From positions 1-34,313 of the forward strand of contig CAAFXN010000170.1 of assembly GCA_900766775.1 (NCBI GenBank): a DNA stretch of 34,313 nt, in the 5' to 3' direction. The position numbers and the translations under genes are program-made. Below are positions 1 to 10,800 of this stretch, one piece after another. The notes beneath the pieces were generated by a model. The model saw only the letters and a program-made list of their open reading frames with translations. It had not been told where the DNA came from and ran no database searches. This DNA is from Bacteroidales bacterium. Its GTDB lineage: Bacteria; Bacteroidota; Bacteroidia; Bacteroidales; Paludibacteraceae. Each line of letters starts with the position of its first letter. Within the stretch, counting starts at the first letter, position 1.

Positions 1-1
1 A

Positions 2-808
2 GGCGTAGAAGGTCTGGTACACGTGAGCGAGATGTCTTGGAGCCAACACCTGCGTTCTGCGAACGACTTCCTGAAAGTGGGCGATGAGATTGACGCTGTT
101 ATCCTTACCCTTGACCGCGCAGAGCGCAAGATGTCGCTGGGCATCAAGCAACTCAAGGCTGACCCGTGGGAGAACATCGACAACAAGTACGCAGTCGGCA
201 CCCGCCATTTCGCTAAGGTACGCAACTTCACCAACTTCGGTGTGTTCGTTGAGATTGAAGAGGGCGTAGATGGACTCATTCACATCAGCGACCTGAGCTG
301 GACGAAGAAAATCAAACACCCCAACGAGTTCACCCAGATTGGCGCACAGATTGAGGTGGTTGTACTCGAAATCGACAAAGAGAACCGCCGCTTGAGCCTC
401 GGCCACAAGCAACTCGAGGAGAATCCTTGGGAGGAGTTGGAGGCTAAGTTCGGTATCGACACCGTAGTAGAAGGCAAGGTAGTAGAACTCACCGACAAGG
501 GCGCAGTGGTATCGCTGGAAGACGGCGTAGAAGGCTTCTGCACCGCTCGCCACCTCGCTAAGGAAGACAAGAGCACTGTGGCTGTTGGCGACGTGCTGCC
601 CTTCCGCGTGATTGAGTTCAACCGCGACGCTAAACGTATCGGTCTGTCGCACCTCCGCACTTGGGAGGAGCGCAAAGAGGCTCCCGCTAAAGAGGCTAAG
701 GCAAAGAAAGAGCCCGCAGTGGAACTGCCCAAGGTAGAGAAGACCACCCTCGGCGACCTCAGCGTGCTGGCTAACCTCAAAGCACAGATGGAGGCAGACA
801 AGAAGTAA
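2..808 (+). CDS. rpsA: 30S ribosomal protein S1, C-terminal part
   Basis: The reading frame is open from the window edge, so the N-terminus lies outside; 268 residues are visible. S1 binds mRNA on the 30S subunit through repeated S1/OB-fold domains. Seen here are the end of one S1 domain (GVEGLVHVSEMSW), a complete second one (about residues 62-145, with the signature GVDGLIHISDLSW) and a third, more divergent one (about 150-225, with GVEGFCTARHL). A Lys/Ala/Glu-rich tail of about 45 residues follows. This repeat organisation and the tail fit S1 rather than a single-domain RNA-binding protein. The stop is TAA at 806-808. An intrinsic terminator lies about 110 bp downstream, with a foldback repeat between. 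Confidence 0.95.
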   Translation, partial: GVEGLVHVSEMSWSQHLRSANDFLKVGDEIDAVILTLDRAERKMSLGIKQLKADPWENIDNKYAVGTRHFAKVRNFTNFGVFVEIEEGVDGLIHISDLSWTKKIKHPNEFTQIGAQIEVVVLEIDKENRRLSLGHKQLEENPWEELEAKFGIDTVVEGKVVELTDKGAVVSLEDGVEGFCTARHLAKEDKSTVAVGDVLPFRVIEFNRDAKRIGLSHLRTWEERKEAPAKEAKAKKEPAVELPKVEKTTLGDLSVLANLKAQMEADKK

Positions 809-814
809 ATTTGT

Positions 815-915
815 TGAGGATAAAGGATATAGGACATAGGATTAAAGACTAAATAGTATTGACTCTGAAAACTCACAGACGAAAGTAATAAGTCTTTTAT
901 CTTTCATCCTTTATC
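815..915 (+). repeat. Foldback intergenic repeat, locus 1 (B-A' layout)
   Basis: Starts seven bases after the rpsA stop. A run of 7-bp purine-rich units (gataaag, gatatag, gacatag, gattaaa) leads into module B, ggattaaagactaaatagt (839-857). Module A follows in reverse orientation, from gacgaaagtaataagtc to ctttcatcctttatc (878-915). Both modules reappear in the same order relative to the upstream gene at 28747-28997. The two halves are partly complementary (GGATnAAAGAC against GTCTTTnATCC), so the transcript could fold back. Confidence 0.7.
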
Positions 916-962
916 AAAAAAAAAGACCGCTTGACGCACAGACGTTGAGCGGTCTTTTTTTG
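916..962 (+). terminator. Intrinsic terminator after rpsA
   Basis: A 13-bp stem (924-936 with 943-955; two G-T pairs) and a six-base loop, followed by a T run at 955-961. An A run precedes the stem, so it could also work on the other strand. Confidence 0.9.
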
Positions 963-1011
963 TACTTTCTTTACGATTAGATTACCCAGCGTTGGGAAAA
1001 GATGGGTGAAA

Positions 1012-1045
1012 TTTGCATATATGAAAGATAAGCAGTAATTTTGCA
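1012..1045 (+). promoter_or_regulatory. Bacteroidetes-type promoter for the Ig-like protein
   Basis: TTTGCATAT at 1012-1020 and TAATTTTGC at 1036-1044. The distance from the first T of TTTG to the TA is 24 bp, the same as in the other four plus-strand promoters of this window. Transcription should start near 1051. Unlike the other four, I see no TGCA box about 23 bp upstream. Confidence 0.75.
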
Positions 1046-1317
1046 ACCGATTTTGTGTGCATACTATGCCTATTTCTTCTCTTAATCTTAATAATCGGCA
1101 ATTTTCGGTTAAATAAGAAACAGGCGAAAGGGGTTGGGCGAACAAACGACGCTTGTATGTTTTTCAAAAGAAGTACAAAGAAAGACATAGAAAGACAAGC
1201 CTCTCCGCATCAGGAATTACTACATTGCAAGTTTTATGTGCGCTTGCTCTTCTGACAAGTCAGAAATCGCAAGACACAGAAATACAGAATACACTAACCA
1301 AATTAACAATAACAAGT
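1046..1317 (+). other. Long 5' leader of the Ig-like protein gene
   Basis: About 265 bases between the likely transcription start and the ATG at 1318. It holds a short palindrome (ttctgacaagtcagaa, near 1251-1266) but no clear terminator-like hairpin. The reading frame of the downstream gene is open upstream to a TTG at 1153, but that extension does not resemble protein and precedes an excellent signal peptide. I see no recognisable riboswitch. Confidence 0.5.
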
Positions 1318-4300
1318 ATGAAAAAGATTTTTACCTTATTAACCGCCTTACTATGTACGGTTGCCCAAGTGAGTTGGGCGCAAGATTGTCCTGCACTGAA
1401 TGCTGCAGACGCACAGTCATACTCTACTGCCGCAGGAGGGGGAAAAGTTGAATACACCCTCAATGGGCAAGGAGCGAAACTAACCTTCCAAGCAAAGAAG
1501 TCATCAAGTTGGCCTGATGCCCCCACTCTTAAGATAGAACAATATGTTAATGGCTCTTGGCAACAAATCAGTACGTTCTCTACATCAAATAACTATGCAG
1601 ACTATGGTCCTTACGATGTTAATAGAGAGGCGACTGCAATTCGTTTTAGTGGTAGTGGTGGAGTATATACTCGCTACATAAAGAACGTCTATGTTACGCG
1701 TGCGACATATGTGGATGCGCCTGCTGACGGCACTTTGACCTTTGATACCAAGAAGGTCAACTCTGAGACAGGGAAACTTTCCACCACGCTTTTGTGGGGA
1801 AACACTTCGTCTTTGAGTGCTAACATCACGGGAGATGGGGCTGCACAGTTTGCTGCAACTATCAGCAACAACGCCACTACCTGTACGAACGGCACCGCTA
1901 CCGTTACGGTTACTTACACTTACAACAAAGTCGGTTCTCATACTGCAAAATTGACACTCACGAATGGTGATTTTACGCATGAGATTGCGTTGAGCGGGGG
2001 TACGGAGAAGAAAGACCAGTATATCGTGTGGGGTGATGAGTACAAGGGCGACCAGATTACGTTGCCTGTGGGTAAGGAAGTGAGCGGTGCGGCTACGGCT
2101 ACGAGCAGTGGGGCTGTAACCTACTCTACTTCCGATGAGAACATTGTGGCTATCACTAACGGCGGTGCTTCGTTCAAGGCAGTGGCTGCCGGTACGGCAG
2201 TGATTACCGCTACACAAGCAGGCAATGACACCGAGTGGAATGAAGTAAGCGCTACCAAGACCGTAGTGGTTACGGAGAAGAAGATACAGTCAATTCTCTG
2301 GACGGACAACCTGAGCCGCTTGAAAGTGGGCGGTGAGGATGTGCCCTTGACTGCCGTCGTGCGTATCCTGACCATCAATGGCGAAGAGGAGACCTATGAA
2401 GAAAACGGTGAGCGCACGGCACTGCTGAAATATAGCAGCGCGGATGAGAGGGTGGTGAAGGTGAACAACCTGACCAAGACGCTGAGCATTGTAGGCGAAG
2501 GAACGACCACCGTAACTGCTTCTGTGGCAGGCGATCTTTGGTACGAGGCTACGTCGGTAACGATGCCCGTGAAGGTGCGTGCGGCTTCTGCCTTGTGCGA
2601 TGCCTATGTGCTGGACGATGCGGCAGAGCGGACACTGAACACGATAGATGACGAGACCTATACCATCAACGGTCCTGCAAGCCAATTGGTGTTCACCGCC
2701 AACCGTACGAAGTTGGCAGGTTTCTCGGGCGGAAACCTGAAAGTGGATATTTACTACGATGGCGGTTGGCATAACATCTTCAACGAGAGCGTGCCTTTGA
2801 ACGATTATCAGACCTATGGTCCCTACACCATTCCGCGCAACACCACGCAGGTGAAGTTCTATACAGAGACGGGTGCTACGGGCTACAAGCATGTGAAGGA
2901 TGTAGCCGTAACGATGGCGCACTATCTGGAGACCACTACGCCTTCCGTCACCGTAGAGAAGTCGATTATCGGCGATGCGATTGCTTGTACAGCAACTATT
3001 CAATACAGCAACCTGCCCGACGAGGTGCCTGTAACCAACAGTTCTGAGCATATCATCTTGACTGACGAGAACTTAGGCAATGTATGCGGCGAGTTCGGCG
3101 AGAATACTATCCACTTCACCGCCTACCCCACTGCTGTCGGCGAGATACGCGACACGCTGGTCATCAGCGAGCCGCTGACGGGGTTGAGCCTGCGTATCCC
3201 CGTGCTGGTGAAGACGCAGCGTAACACGCAGACTATCACGTGGGAGGATGTGCCGAGCAGTATCTTGACGACAGATGAGGTTACGCTGACGGCAAGCGCA
3301 CAGACGGCTATCACGTTCAGCAGTTCGGACGAGACGGTTGCCTACGTGAACGCAGCGAACGAGTTGGTGGTCGTGAGAGCCGGCGAGGTAACCATCACCG
3401 CTACGGCAGCGCAAGACGAGAAGTATGAGGAGGCAACGCTGAGCAAGACCATCACCATTGCGTTGGCAACGCCGACGATTATCGCTGCGCCGACCTTGAC
3501 CGTGGAGAGCGTGGGCTACGGCGAGGCGCTGACGGACGACCTGCTGGTAGGTGGCGAAACAAGCGTAGCGGGCGTGTTCACATGGAACATTGCGGAAGGC
3601 ACTGATTACCTGCCCGGTACGCATGATGTACCCGTGCTGTTCGTTCCCGAGAACACCGATTGGTATGCTACGGCAGAGACGACAGTGTCGGTGGTCGTTA
3701 CCAAGATGGCGCAGACGATTACTTGGGAGGATGTGCTCGAGGGGCTGAGTATCCAAGACACCGTTTACCTGACGGCAAGCGCAGAGACCGAGGTTAGTTA
3801 CTCGGTTGACAATGAGGAGGTTGCCGTGGTGGAGGGCAATAAGTTGTACTTCTTGGCAGGCGGTACGGTCGTGGTAACGGCGACGGCTGTGGAGAGCGAC
3901 CTCTACTATGAAGCGACGGCAGAGAAGACCATCGAGTTGGGTAAGGTGAAAGCCACCATCACCGTTACACCGGTAGCGGCAGACACGCTGACCTACGGGC
4001 AGGCGATGAGCGAAGTGGCATTGGTGGACGGTGAGGCAAGTTGCGCAGGGCACTTCGAGTGGGTAGAGCCCGACGCAGTGCAAGTAGCAGGCGACTACTG
4101 GATGCAGGTAGTGTTCATCCCCGAAGATACCAACGCTTTTGAGGGCGACACCTGCATGGTTTATGTGCATATCGGCATGGCAGAGCAGGAGATAGTTTGG
4201 GACTTCAAGACCACCATCATCTCCGTTGGCGACACGCTTCACTTGGAGGCGACGGCGACGAGCGGCTATGCGGTAACCTACGACCTCGACCCGACGGATG

Positions 4301-4566
4301 TCGCTACGCTGGACGGCAACACGCTGACTGCCGTGGCAGCAGGGACGCTCACCATCACCGCACAACAAGACGGCGTGGATGAGGACGGTAACCAGAACTA
4401 CTACGCCGCAGCACCCGTCTCGTTCACGATTACCATCGCGGAGAGTTCGACCGGCAACGGGCTGGTAATCACGGAGGTACGTGCAAAGAAAGTGGTGCGC
4501 AACGGAGAAGTGGTGATTATCCGCGGCGAGGAGGTTTACAACCTGCGCGGACAACGCGTAGAGTAA
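1318..4566 (+). CDS. Secreted Ig-like (Big_2/MBG-type) repeat protein, probable T9SS cargo
   Basis: 1082 residues. The ATG at 1318 is chosen because it begins a typical signal peptide (MKKIFTLLTALLCTV, likely cut after SWA, residue 21). A module of about 110 residues that starts with Cys occurs twice (about 23-135 and 427-545; shared elements include NG-W, YGPY and the YxKxV pattern). Between and after these lie bacterial Ig-like domains with the pattern 'Q.I.W...........L.ASA....YSS.....' and 'AG...ITAT' (about 230-320, 340-425, 638-720, 800-878, 956-1045). Two MBG-like units with 'YG.A......DG' sit at about 720-795 and 880-955. The last 35 residues (KVVRNGEVVIIRGEEVYNLR) resemble the short C-terminal sorting-type tail of many Bacteroidales secreted proteins. 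Likely a cell-surface or exported adhesin-like protein; no enzyme domain is visible. It has its own promoter and terminator. Confidence 0.8.
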   Translation: MKKIFTLLTALLCTVAQVSWAQDCPALNAADAQSYSTAAGGGKVEYTLNGQGAKLTFQAKKSSSWPDAPTLKIEQYVNGSWQQISTFSTSNNYADYGPYDVNREATAIRFSGSGGVYTRYIKNVYVTRATYVDAPADGTLTFDTKKVNSETGKLSTTLLWGNTSSLSANITGDGAAQFAATISNNATTCTNGTATVTVTYTYNKVGSHTAKLTLTNGDFTHEIALSGGTEKKDQYIVWGDEYKGDQITLPVGKEVSGAATATSSGAVTYSTSDENIVAITNGGASFKAVAAGTAVITATQAGNDTEWNEVSATKTVVVTEKKIQSILWTDNLSRLKVGGEDVPLTAVVRILTINGEEETYEENGERTALLKYSSADERVVKVNNLTKTLSIVGEGTTTVTASVAGDLWYEATSVTMPVKVRAASALCDAYVLDDAAERTLNTIDDETYTINGPASQLVFTANRTKLAGFSGGNLKVDIYYDGGWHNIFNESVPLNDYQTYGPYTIPRNTTQVKFYTETGATGYKHVKDVAVTMAHYLETTTPSVTVEKSIIGDAIACTATIQYSNLPDEVPVTNSSEHIILTDENLGNVCGEFGENTIHFTAYPTAVGEIRDTLVISEPLTGLSLRIPVLVKTQRNTQTITWEDVPSSILTTDEVTLTASAQTAITFSSSDETVAYVNAANELVVVRAGEVTITATAAQDEKYEEATLSKTITIALATPTIIAAPTLTVESVGYGEALTDDLLVGGETSVAGVFTWNIAEGTDYLPGTHDVPVLFVPENTDWYATAETTVSVVVTKMAQTITWEDVLEGLSIQDTVYLTASAETEVSYSVDNEEVAVVEGNKLYFLAGGTVVVTATAVESDLYYEATAEKTIELGKVKATITVTPVAADTLTYGQAMSEVALVDGEASCAGHFEWVEPDAVQVAGDYWMQVVFIPEDTNAFEGDTCMVYVHIGMAEQEIVWDFKTTIISVGDTLHLEATATSGYAVTYDLDPTDVATLDGNTLTAVAAGTLTITAQQDGVDEDGNQNYYAAAPVSFTITIAESSTGNGLVITEVRAKKVVRNGEVVIIRGEEVYNLRGQRVE

Positions 4567-4591
4567 GCGGTTGCACCTATTGGGATATGTT

Positions 4592-4627
4592 GCTGCCCGA
4601 CGAGTCTTTCGTCGGGCAGCCTTTTTT
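4592..4627 (+). terminator. Intrinsic terminator after the Ig-like protein gene
   Basis: Perfect 12-bp stem (4592-4603 with 4609-4620; gctgcccgacga and its complement), a five-base loop and six Ts at 4622-4627. Confidence 0.95.
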
Positions 4628-4658
4628 CCCTCGGTAAGGGTTCGACAGACCTTCGTCT

Positions 4659-4702
4659 TTTTGCCGTCCTTTTGCCGTCCTTTTGCCGTCTTTTTACCGT
4701 AA
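4659..4702 (+). repeat. 11-bp tandem array (ttttgccgtcc)
   Basis: Four units, the last two slightly changed (ttttgccgtct, ttttaccgtaa). It lies just downstream of the terminator. The rest of the 312-bp gap up to sprA holds only the sprA promoter and no gene. Confidence 0.8.
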
Positions 4703-4800
4703 TTGTCTCGAGATAGTCTAATCATACTCCAACAGCGTGTAGGTGATTTAGGCAACGAGAGAGAGGGGGTGAGCGATGACCTGCTGATTGTATATCGCAG

Positions 4801-4859
4801 AAAATGCAATAATTATGGGCGGAGACTTGCATATATGAAAAAAAAGTTGTACCTTTGCG
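4801..4859 (+). promoter_or_regulatory. sprA promoter with upstream TGCA box
   Basis: TTGCATATAT at 4827-4836 and TACCTTTGC at 4850-4858, with the usual spacing. An aaaatgcaat box at 4801-4810 puts a TGCA 23 bp upstream of the TTGC box. The sprA ATG follows about 20 bases after the second box, so the leader is very short. Confidence 0.8.
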
Positions 4860-4878
4860 GGGATTTTCCGAAACGCGC

Positions 4879-7800
4879 ATGTTAGACCAATCGAAAAGAC
4901 GAGTCAGTCTCTATATACTCCTATTCCTGTTGTTGTTTTCTCCCTTGTTAGCAGGGGGCGACGGTTGTGCGGTACAGGCACAGAGTCGTCCTCCGTTGGT
5001 GCCGTCGCTGCGTAACGATAGGCGTATGGCAGAGGAGGCTCGTCGGCAGGCGATGGACTCTTCGTTTGTGGAGCGGCCGAGGGGAGGGGAGACGGAGCCC
5101 CGCCCACAAGAGGCTTCTTCAGGGGTGCGGCCTGGAGACCGCACCTCCATGGAAAAAGACTCGCTGGTGTTTAATCCGAATGACTCGGCGTACTGGGCAC
5201 CTACGCAGGTGAAGCAGTTGGGCGCAGAGGACTATGAGGCGCTGTCGTCGCCGCAGAGCAGTCTGGACCTGCGCGACCCCGCGAACGTGCAGACGGAGGT
5301 GGAGTATCAGCCGAACACGGGCTACTACGTGATTCACACGAAGATAGGCGATGTGGATATCGCGACGCCGTACCTGATGACACCGCAGGAGTATGCGTCG
5401 TACAGCGAACAGCAGGCGATGCACCAATACTGGCAGCAGAAAATAGGCGAGGTGGAGCACAACAACGAGAAGAAGTTCGACATCACGGACATGAAGTTCA
5501 ACATCGGTCCAGCAGACAAGGTGTTCGGACCGGGCGGGGTGCAGTTGAAGATGCAAGGGTCGGCGGAGTTGCTGTTCGGCTTCAAGCACCAATACATTGA
5601 AAATCCGAGCCTTACGGAGCGTTCGCGGAACAACAACATCTTCGATTTCGACGAGAAGATACAGGTGAGCGTGAACGGAAAGGTGGGCGATAAGTTGAAC
5701 TTCAACCTGTCGTACAACACGGAGGCATCGTTCTCGTTTGACCAGCAGAACCTGAAATTAGCGTACAAAGGCAAAGAGGATGACATTATCCAAAGTATTG
5801 AGGCAGGTAACGTAACGATGGACTTGAACTCGAGCCTGATTCGAGGCAGTCAGGCGTTGTTCGGCGTGAAGACCAATTTGCAGTTCGGGAAACTGAAAGT
5901 GCAGGCACTGATAAGCCAACAGAACTCGGAGAGTCAGTCGGTGAGCAGCAAGGGCGGCGCGCAGATGACCAACTTCGAGGTGTCGGGCGACAGTTACGAC
6001 GAGAACCGACATTTCTTCCTCGGCTATTTCTTCCGCGACCAGTACGAGCAGGCGATGGCGTCGGTGCCATACATCGCGAGCGGGGTTACCATCAACAAGA
6101 TAGAGGTATGGGTAACGAACAAGAAAGGCAACTACGACGAGGCGCGTAACATCGTGGCATTCAGCGACTTGGGTGAGCCCGCCGTGCATACGCTGAACAG
6201 CGGTTGGTCGGGTACGACGCAGCAGGTGCCGGACAACAAGACCAACGGCTTGTACAACGAAGTGCGCGGGCTGGCGGGTATTCGCGACATCCAGCAGACG
6301 AGCAGCGTGCTGCAAGGATACAAAGGGATGGACGGCGGCGAAGACTACGAGAAAGTGGAGTCCGCGCGGTTGCTGTCGAGCAGCGAGTACACGCTGAACA
6401 GTGCATTGGGCTTCATCTCGCTGAAACAGGCGCTGAACCAAGACGAGGTGCTGGCGGTGGCATACGAGTACACCTACGGCGGGCAGGTGTATCAGGTGGG
6501 CGAGTTCTCCACCGACGGCAGCGAGGAACTGCGTGCGCCCAACACGCTGATACTGAAACTATTGAAGAGCAGCAACAACGCGCCTATCAAGAAGGGTGCG
6601 GGCACGTGGGACCTGATGATGAAGAACATCTACTCGCTGGGCGCGAGCAGCATCTCGCAAGAGAAGTTTGAACTCTATATCCAGTACCGCAACGACTCGG
6701 TGGGCACGGAGATGCAGTACCTGACGGAGGGCGCGATAAAAGGCAAGCAGTTGCTGCGCGTGATGAACCTTGACCGCTTGGACAGCAAGAACAACCCCTA
6801 TCCCGACGGGAAGTTCGACTTTGTGGAGGGACTGACGGTGTATGCGAGCAACGGGCGCGTTATCTTCCCTGTGCTGGAACCCTTCGGCAGCCACCTCAAG
6901 CAGGCGATAGGCAACCCTGCGATAGCAGAGAAATATATCTTTCAGGAGTTGTACGACTCCACGCTGGTGGTGGCGCAAGAGATGACGGAGAAGAACAAGT
7001 TCTACCTGACTGGAAAGTACAAAGGCACCAGCGGGAGCGAGATACGGCTCAACGCGATGAACATCCCGCGAGGGAGCGTAACGGTAACCGCAGGCGGCGC
7101 GACGCTGATAGAGAACGTGGACTACACGGTGGACTACATGATGGGAACGGTAACCATCCTCAACCAGTCTATCTTGGAGTCGGGGACGAACGTGGATGTG
7201 AAACTGGAGAACCAATCCACCTTCTCGCTGCAGCGGAAGTCGCTCTTCGGGGCGCATCTCGAGTATGAGTTCACGCCCGAGTTGGTCATCGGGGGAACCA
7301 TCATGCACCTGCGCGAGCGTCCGCTGACCACGAAGGTGAACACCGGCAGCGAGCCGCTGGCGAACACCATCTGGGGTGTGAACGGCAGTTGGAAGACCGA
7401 CATGCAATGGCTGACGAACGCGATAGACAAGATACCTTGGATAAGCGCGACCGCGCCCTCCACCTTCCAGATAAACGCGGAGTTTGCCCACCTGATACCC
7501 GGGCATACCAACGACGTGGGGTCGGTGGGGACTGCGTATATCGATGATTTTGAGGCAACTACCACGAACATCGATGTGCACTATCCGTCCTATTGGTTCC
7601 TCGCTTCGACCCCCGCGGTGTTTGAGGAGTCGAAACTGTCGAACAATGCGGAGTACGGCAAGAACCGTGCGCTGCTGGCATGGTACACGGTGGACCCCAT
7701 CTTCGGCTACCCGCAGACGAACACCCCCGCGCATATCAAGAACGATGTGCAGGTGATGTCCGACCACCGCACACGTATCGTCTATGAGACGGAGATATAC

Positions 7801-10800
7801 CCGAGCAAGGAGCAGGTGGCGAACGCCGACTCGAAACTGAGCGTGCTGAACCTGAGTTACTACCCCGAGGAGCGCGGTCCGTACAACATCGTGGCGAGCG
7901 AGATAGGCGCAGACGGCAAACTGACCAACCCGAAGCAACGCTGGGGCGGTATGATGCGCAAACTGGACAACACCGACTTCGAGAAATCGAACATTGAGTA
8001 CATCGAGTTCTGGCTGATGGACCCCGCGCTGACCAACCCCGACGGCTACGAGGGTGAGATGTACATCAACCTCGGCGATATCTCGGAGGACATCCTGCGC
8101 GACGGCAAGAAATCGTTTGAGCACGGTCTGCCCATCTCCGACGAGGACCTTGGTCGCACCGACTCCACGATGTGGGGGCGCGTGCCGAAGACCACCTCCA
8201 CGGTAACCGCCTTCTCCAACGAGACGGGGGCGCGCAAGAAGCAGGACGTGGGTCTGAACGGACTGAGCACCGAGGACGAGTTCCGCTTCACCTACAACGG
8301 CAAGCGCCCGTACCAAGACTATGTGGACGCCCTGCGCAACACGGTGAGCCAAGCCGTGCTGGCGGAGTGGATGGCAGACCCGTTCTCGCCGCTGAACGAC
8401 CCCGCGGGCGATAACTTCCACTACTACCGCGGCACCGACTTCGACGAGCAGGAGATGCCCGTGCTCGCCCGCTACAAACACTATAACGGCACCGAGGGCA
8501 ACTCACCCGCCACGGAAGACCAGACGGAGACCTACGGCACGGCGTCCACCCTATCGCCCGACATAGAGGACATCAACAAAGACAACACACTGAACGAGTA
8601 CGAGAAATACTTCCAATATAAAGTCATCCTGCGCCCCGACATGATGGAGGTGGGACGCCAGCACATCACCGAGAAGAAAGTGGCGAAAGTAACGCTGCGC
8701 AACGGCGAGACGCAGGAGGTAACATGGTATCAGTTCAAGATACCTCTCCGCGGCGACAGCGCCACCGTGCAGACCGTAGGCTCGATACGCAACTTCAAGT
8801 CCATCCGCTTCATGCGTCTCTACCTGACAGGCTTCAGCCACGAGACCCACCTGCGTCTCGCCACGCTCGACTTGGTACGCGGCGAGTGGCGCAACTACAA
8901 CAAAGACCTCTACCCGCTGGGGGCAGTGGTGAACACAGGCGCACAACTGGATGTGCAGGCGATAAACATCGAGGAGAACTCCAGCCGCACGCCGGTGAAC
9001 TACGTGCTACCACCGGGCGTGAGCCGCCAGACCGACCCCGGGCAAGCCCAACTCATCGCGCAGAACGAGCAGGCGATGGTGCTGCGCGTGCAGAACCTCA
9101 GCCCGAAAGACGCACGCGCCGTCTATAAGAACACCGTCTACGACATGCGCAACTACAAGAAACTGCAGATGTTCGTCCACGCCGAGCAGATAGCGGCACT
9201 CGACCCCGAGTTGAAAGACGGCGACCTGTCGTGCTTCATCCGACTGGGTACCGACCTAAAGAACAACTACTACGAGTACGAGATACCGCTCTCCTTAACG
9301 CCCCCAGGGTTGTACAGCAACGACGAGAACTCGACTGACCGCAGCAAGGTGTGGCCCGTGGAGAACATGTTCGACTTCCCCTTCACCGTGTTCACCAACG
9401 CTAAGACGGCACGCAACAAAGCGCGCCGCGCAGGCAACACGGACGTGGCGACGACCATCCCCTACGTGGTCTATGACGACGAGAACGGCAAGCCGCAGAA
9501 CAAAATCACCGTGCTGGGTAACCCCACGCTGGAAGACGTGGAGTGTATCTTGATAGGTATCCGCAACACCGGCTCGCACGAGGCGACGGGCGAAGTGTGG
9601 GTGAACGAGTTGCGCCTGAGCGAGTTCAACGAGCAGGGCGGCGTGGCAGCCATGGCGAACGCCTCGCTGTCGGTGAGCGATATCGCGCAGGTGAACGTGG
9701 CGGGACGGTTAGAGACCGCAGGCTACGGCTCTATAGAGAGCAACGTGCTCGACCGCAACATGGACAACACCTACCAGTTGTCGGTATCCGCCGCCCTTGA
9801 GGCAGGACGCCTCTTCCCCGAGCAAGCCAAGATACAGATGCCGCTCTACGTGTCGTACAGCAACGAGACGCTCTCGCCCGATTATGACCCGCTGGACACA
9901 GATATCAAACTGCAAGAAACGCTCGACTCCTACGAGACCAAGGAGGAACGCGACTCCGTGAAACGCATGTCGAACACCGTGCAGGAGAGCACCTCGTTCT
10001 CGGTAACGAACATGAAGGTGAACATCAAGTCGAAGAAGCGCGATATGTTCTACGACCCTGCCAACTTCTCCATCTCCGCATCGTACAACAAGCAGGAGGA
10101 GCGCACGCCCGAAATGGAGAACAATATCACCACCGACCACAAAGGTTCGTTCAACTACGCCTACAACTTCAACCCGCAGCCGTGGGAGCCCTTTAAGAAC
10201 GCGAAGAAAGTGCAGAAAGTGAAGTTCCTTAAAGAGATGAATTTCTACTACCTACCTCAGTCGTGGGCGTTCAACACCAACATGCACCGCACCTTCAGCC
10301 ACATGAAGATGCGCGACCTGACGGCGACCGCCGGCGCGGATATGGACTTGACCTTCTCCAAGGACTTCACGTGGGATAGGAATTTCGACTTCAAGTACGA
10401 CCTGACGAAGAACATGAAGTTCTCCTTCCAGTCCGCCTACAACGCGACCATCGACGAAGGCTACTACGCGCCGGAGATCCTGCGCGACTACGCCTTCACC
10501 AACGACTACTATGAGGCGTGGAAAGACACTATCCAACGCTCATTAGGCAAGTGGGGCACGCCCTACACCTACCAGCAGGTGTTCACCATGTCGTGGAACG
10601 TGCCGTTCAACCGTATTCCGTATCTGGAGGCGTTGAGCGCCAATGCATCGTACAACGGCACCTACAACTGGGCGCGCACGGCGCAGTCCGCATCGCAAGA
10701 GACCTCGCTGGGCAACACCATCTCCTCACTCAGGTCGTGGCAGATAGACGGCGGCATCAACTTCGAGACCCTCTACGGCAAGTCGAAATACTGGAAACAG

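Noticed and set aside
1066..1116. 16-codon leader peptide in the Ig-like gene leader
   Set aside because: No ribosome-binding signal, no regulatory residues in a row and no attenuator hairpin follow it.
1153..1317. N-terminal extension of the Ig-like protein from a TTG at 1153
   Set aside because: The ATG at 1318 opens a perfect signal peptide; the extension would bury it.
4855..4878. TTG start for sprA eight codons upstream
   Set aside because: It lies inside the TACCTTTGC promoter box, upstream of the expected transcription start; the ATG at 4879 begins the signal peptide.
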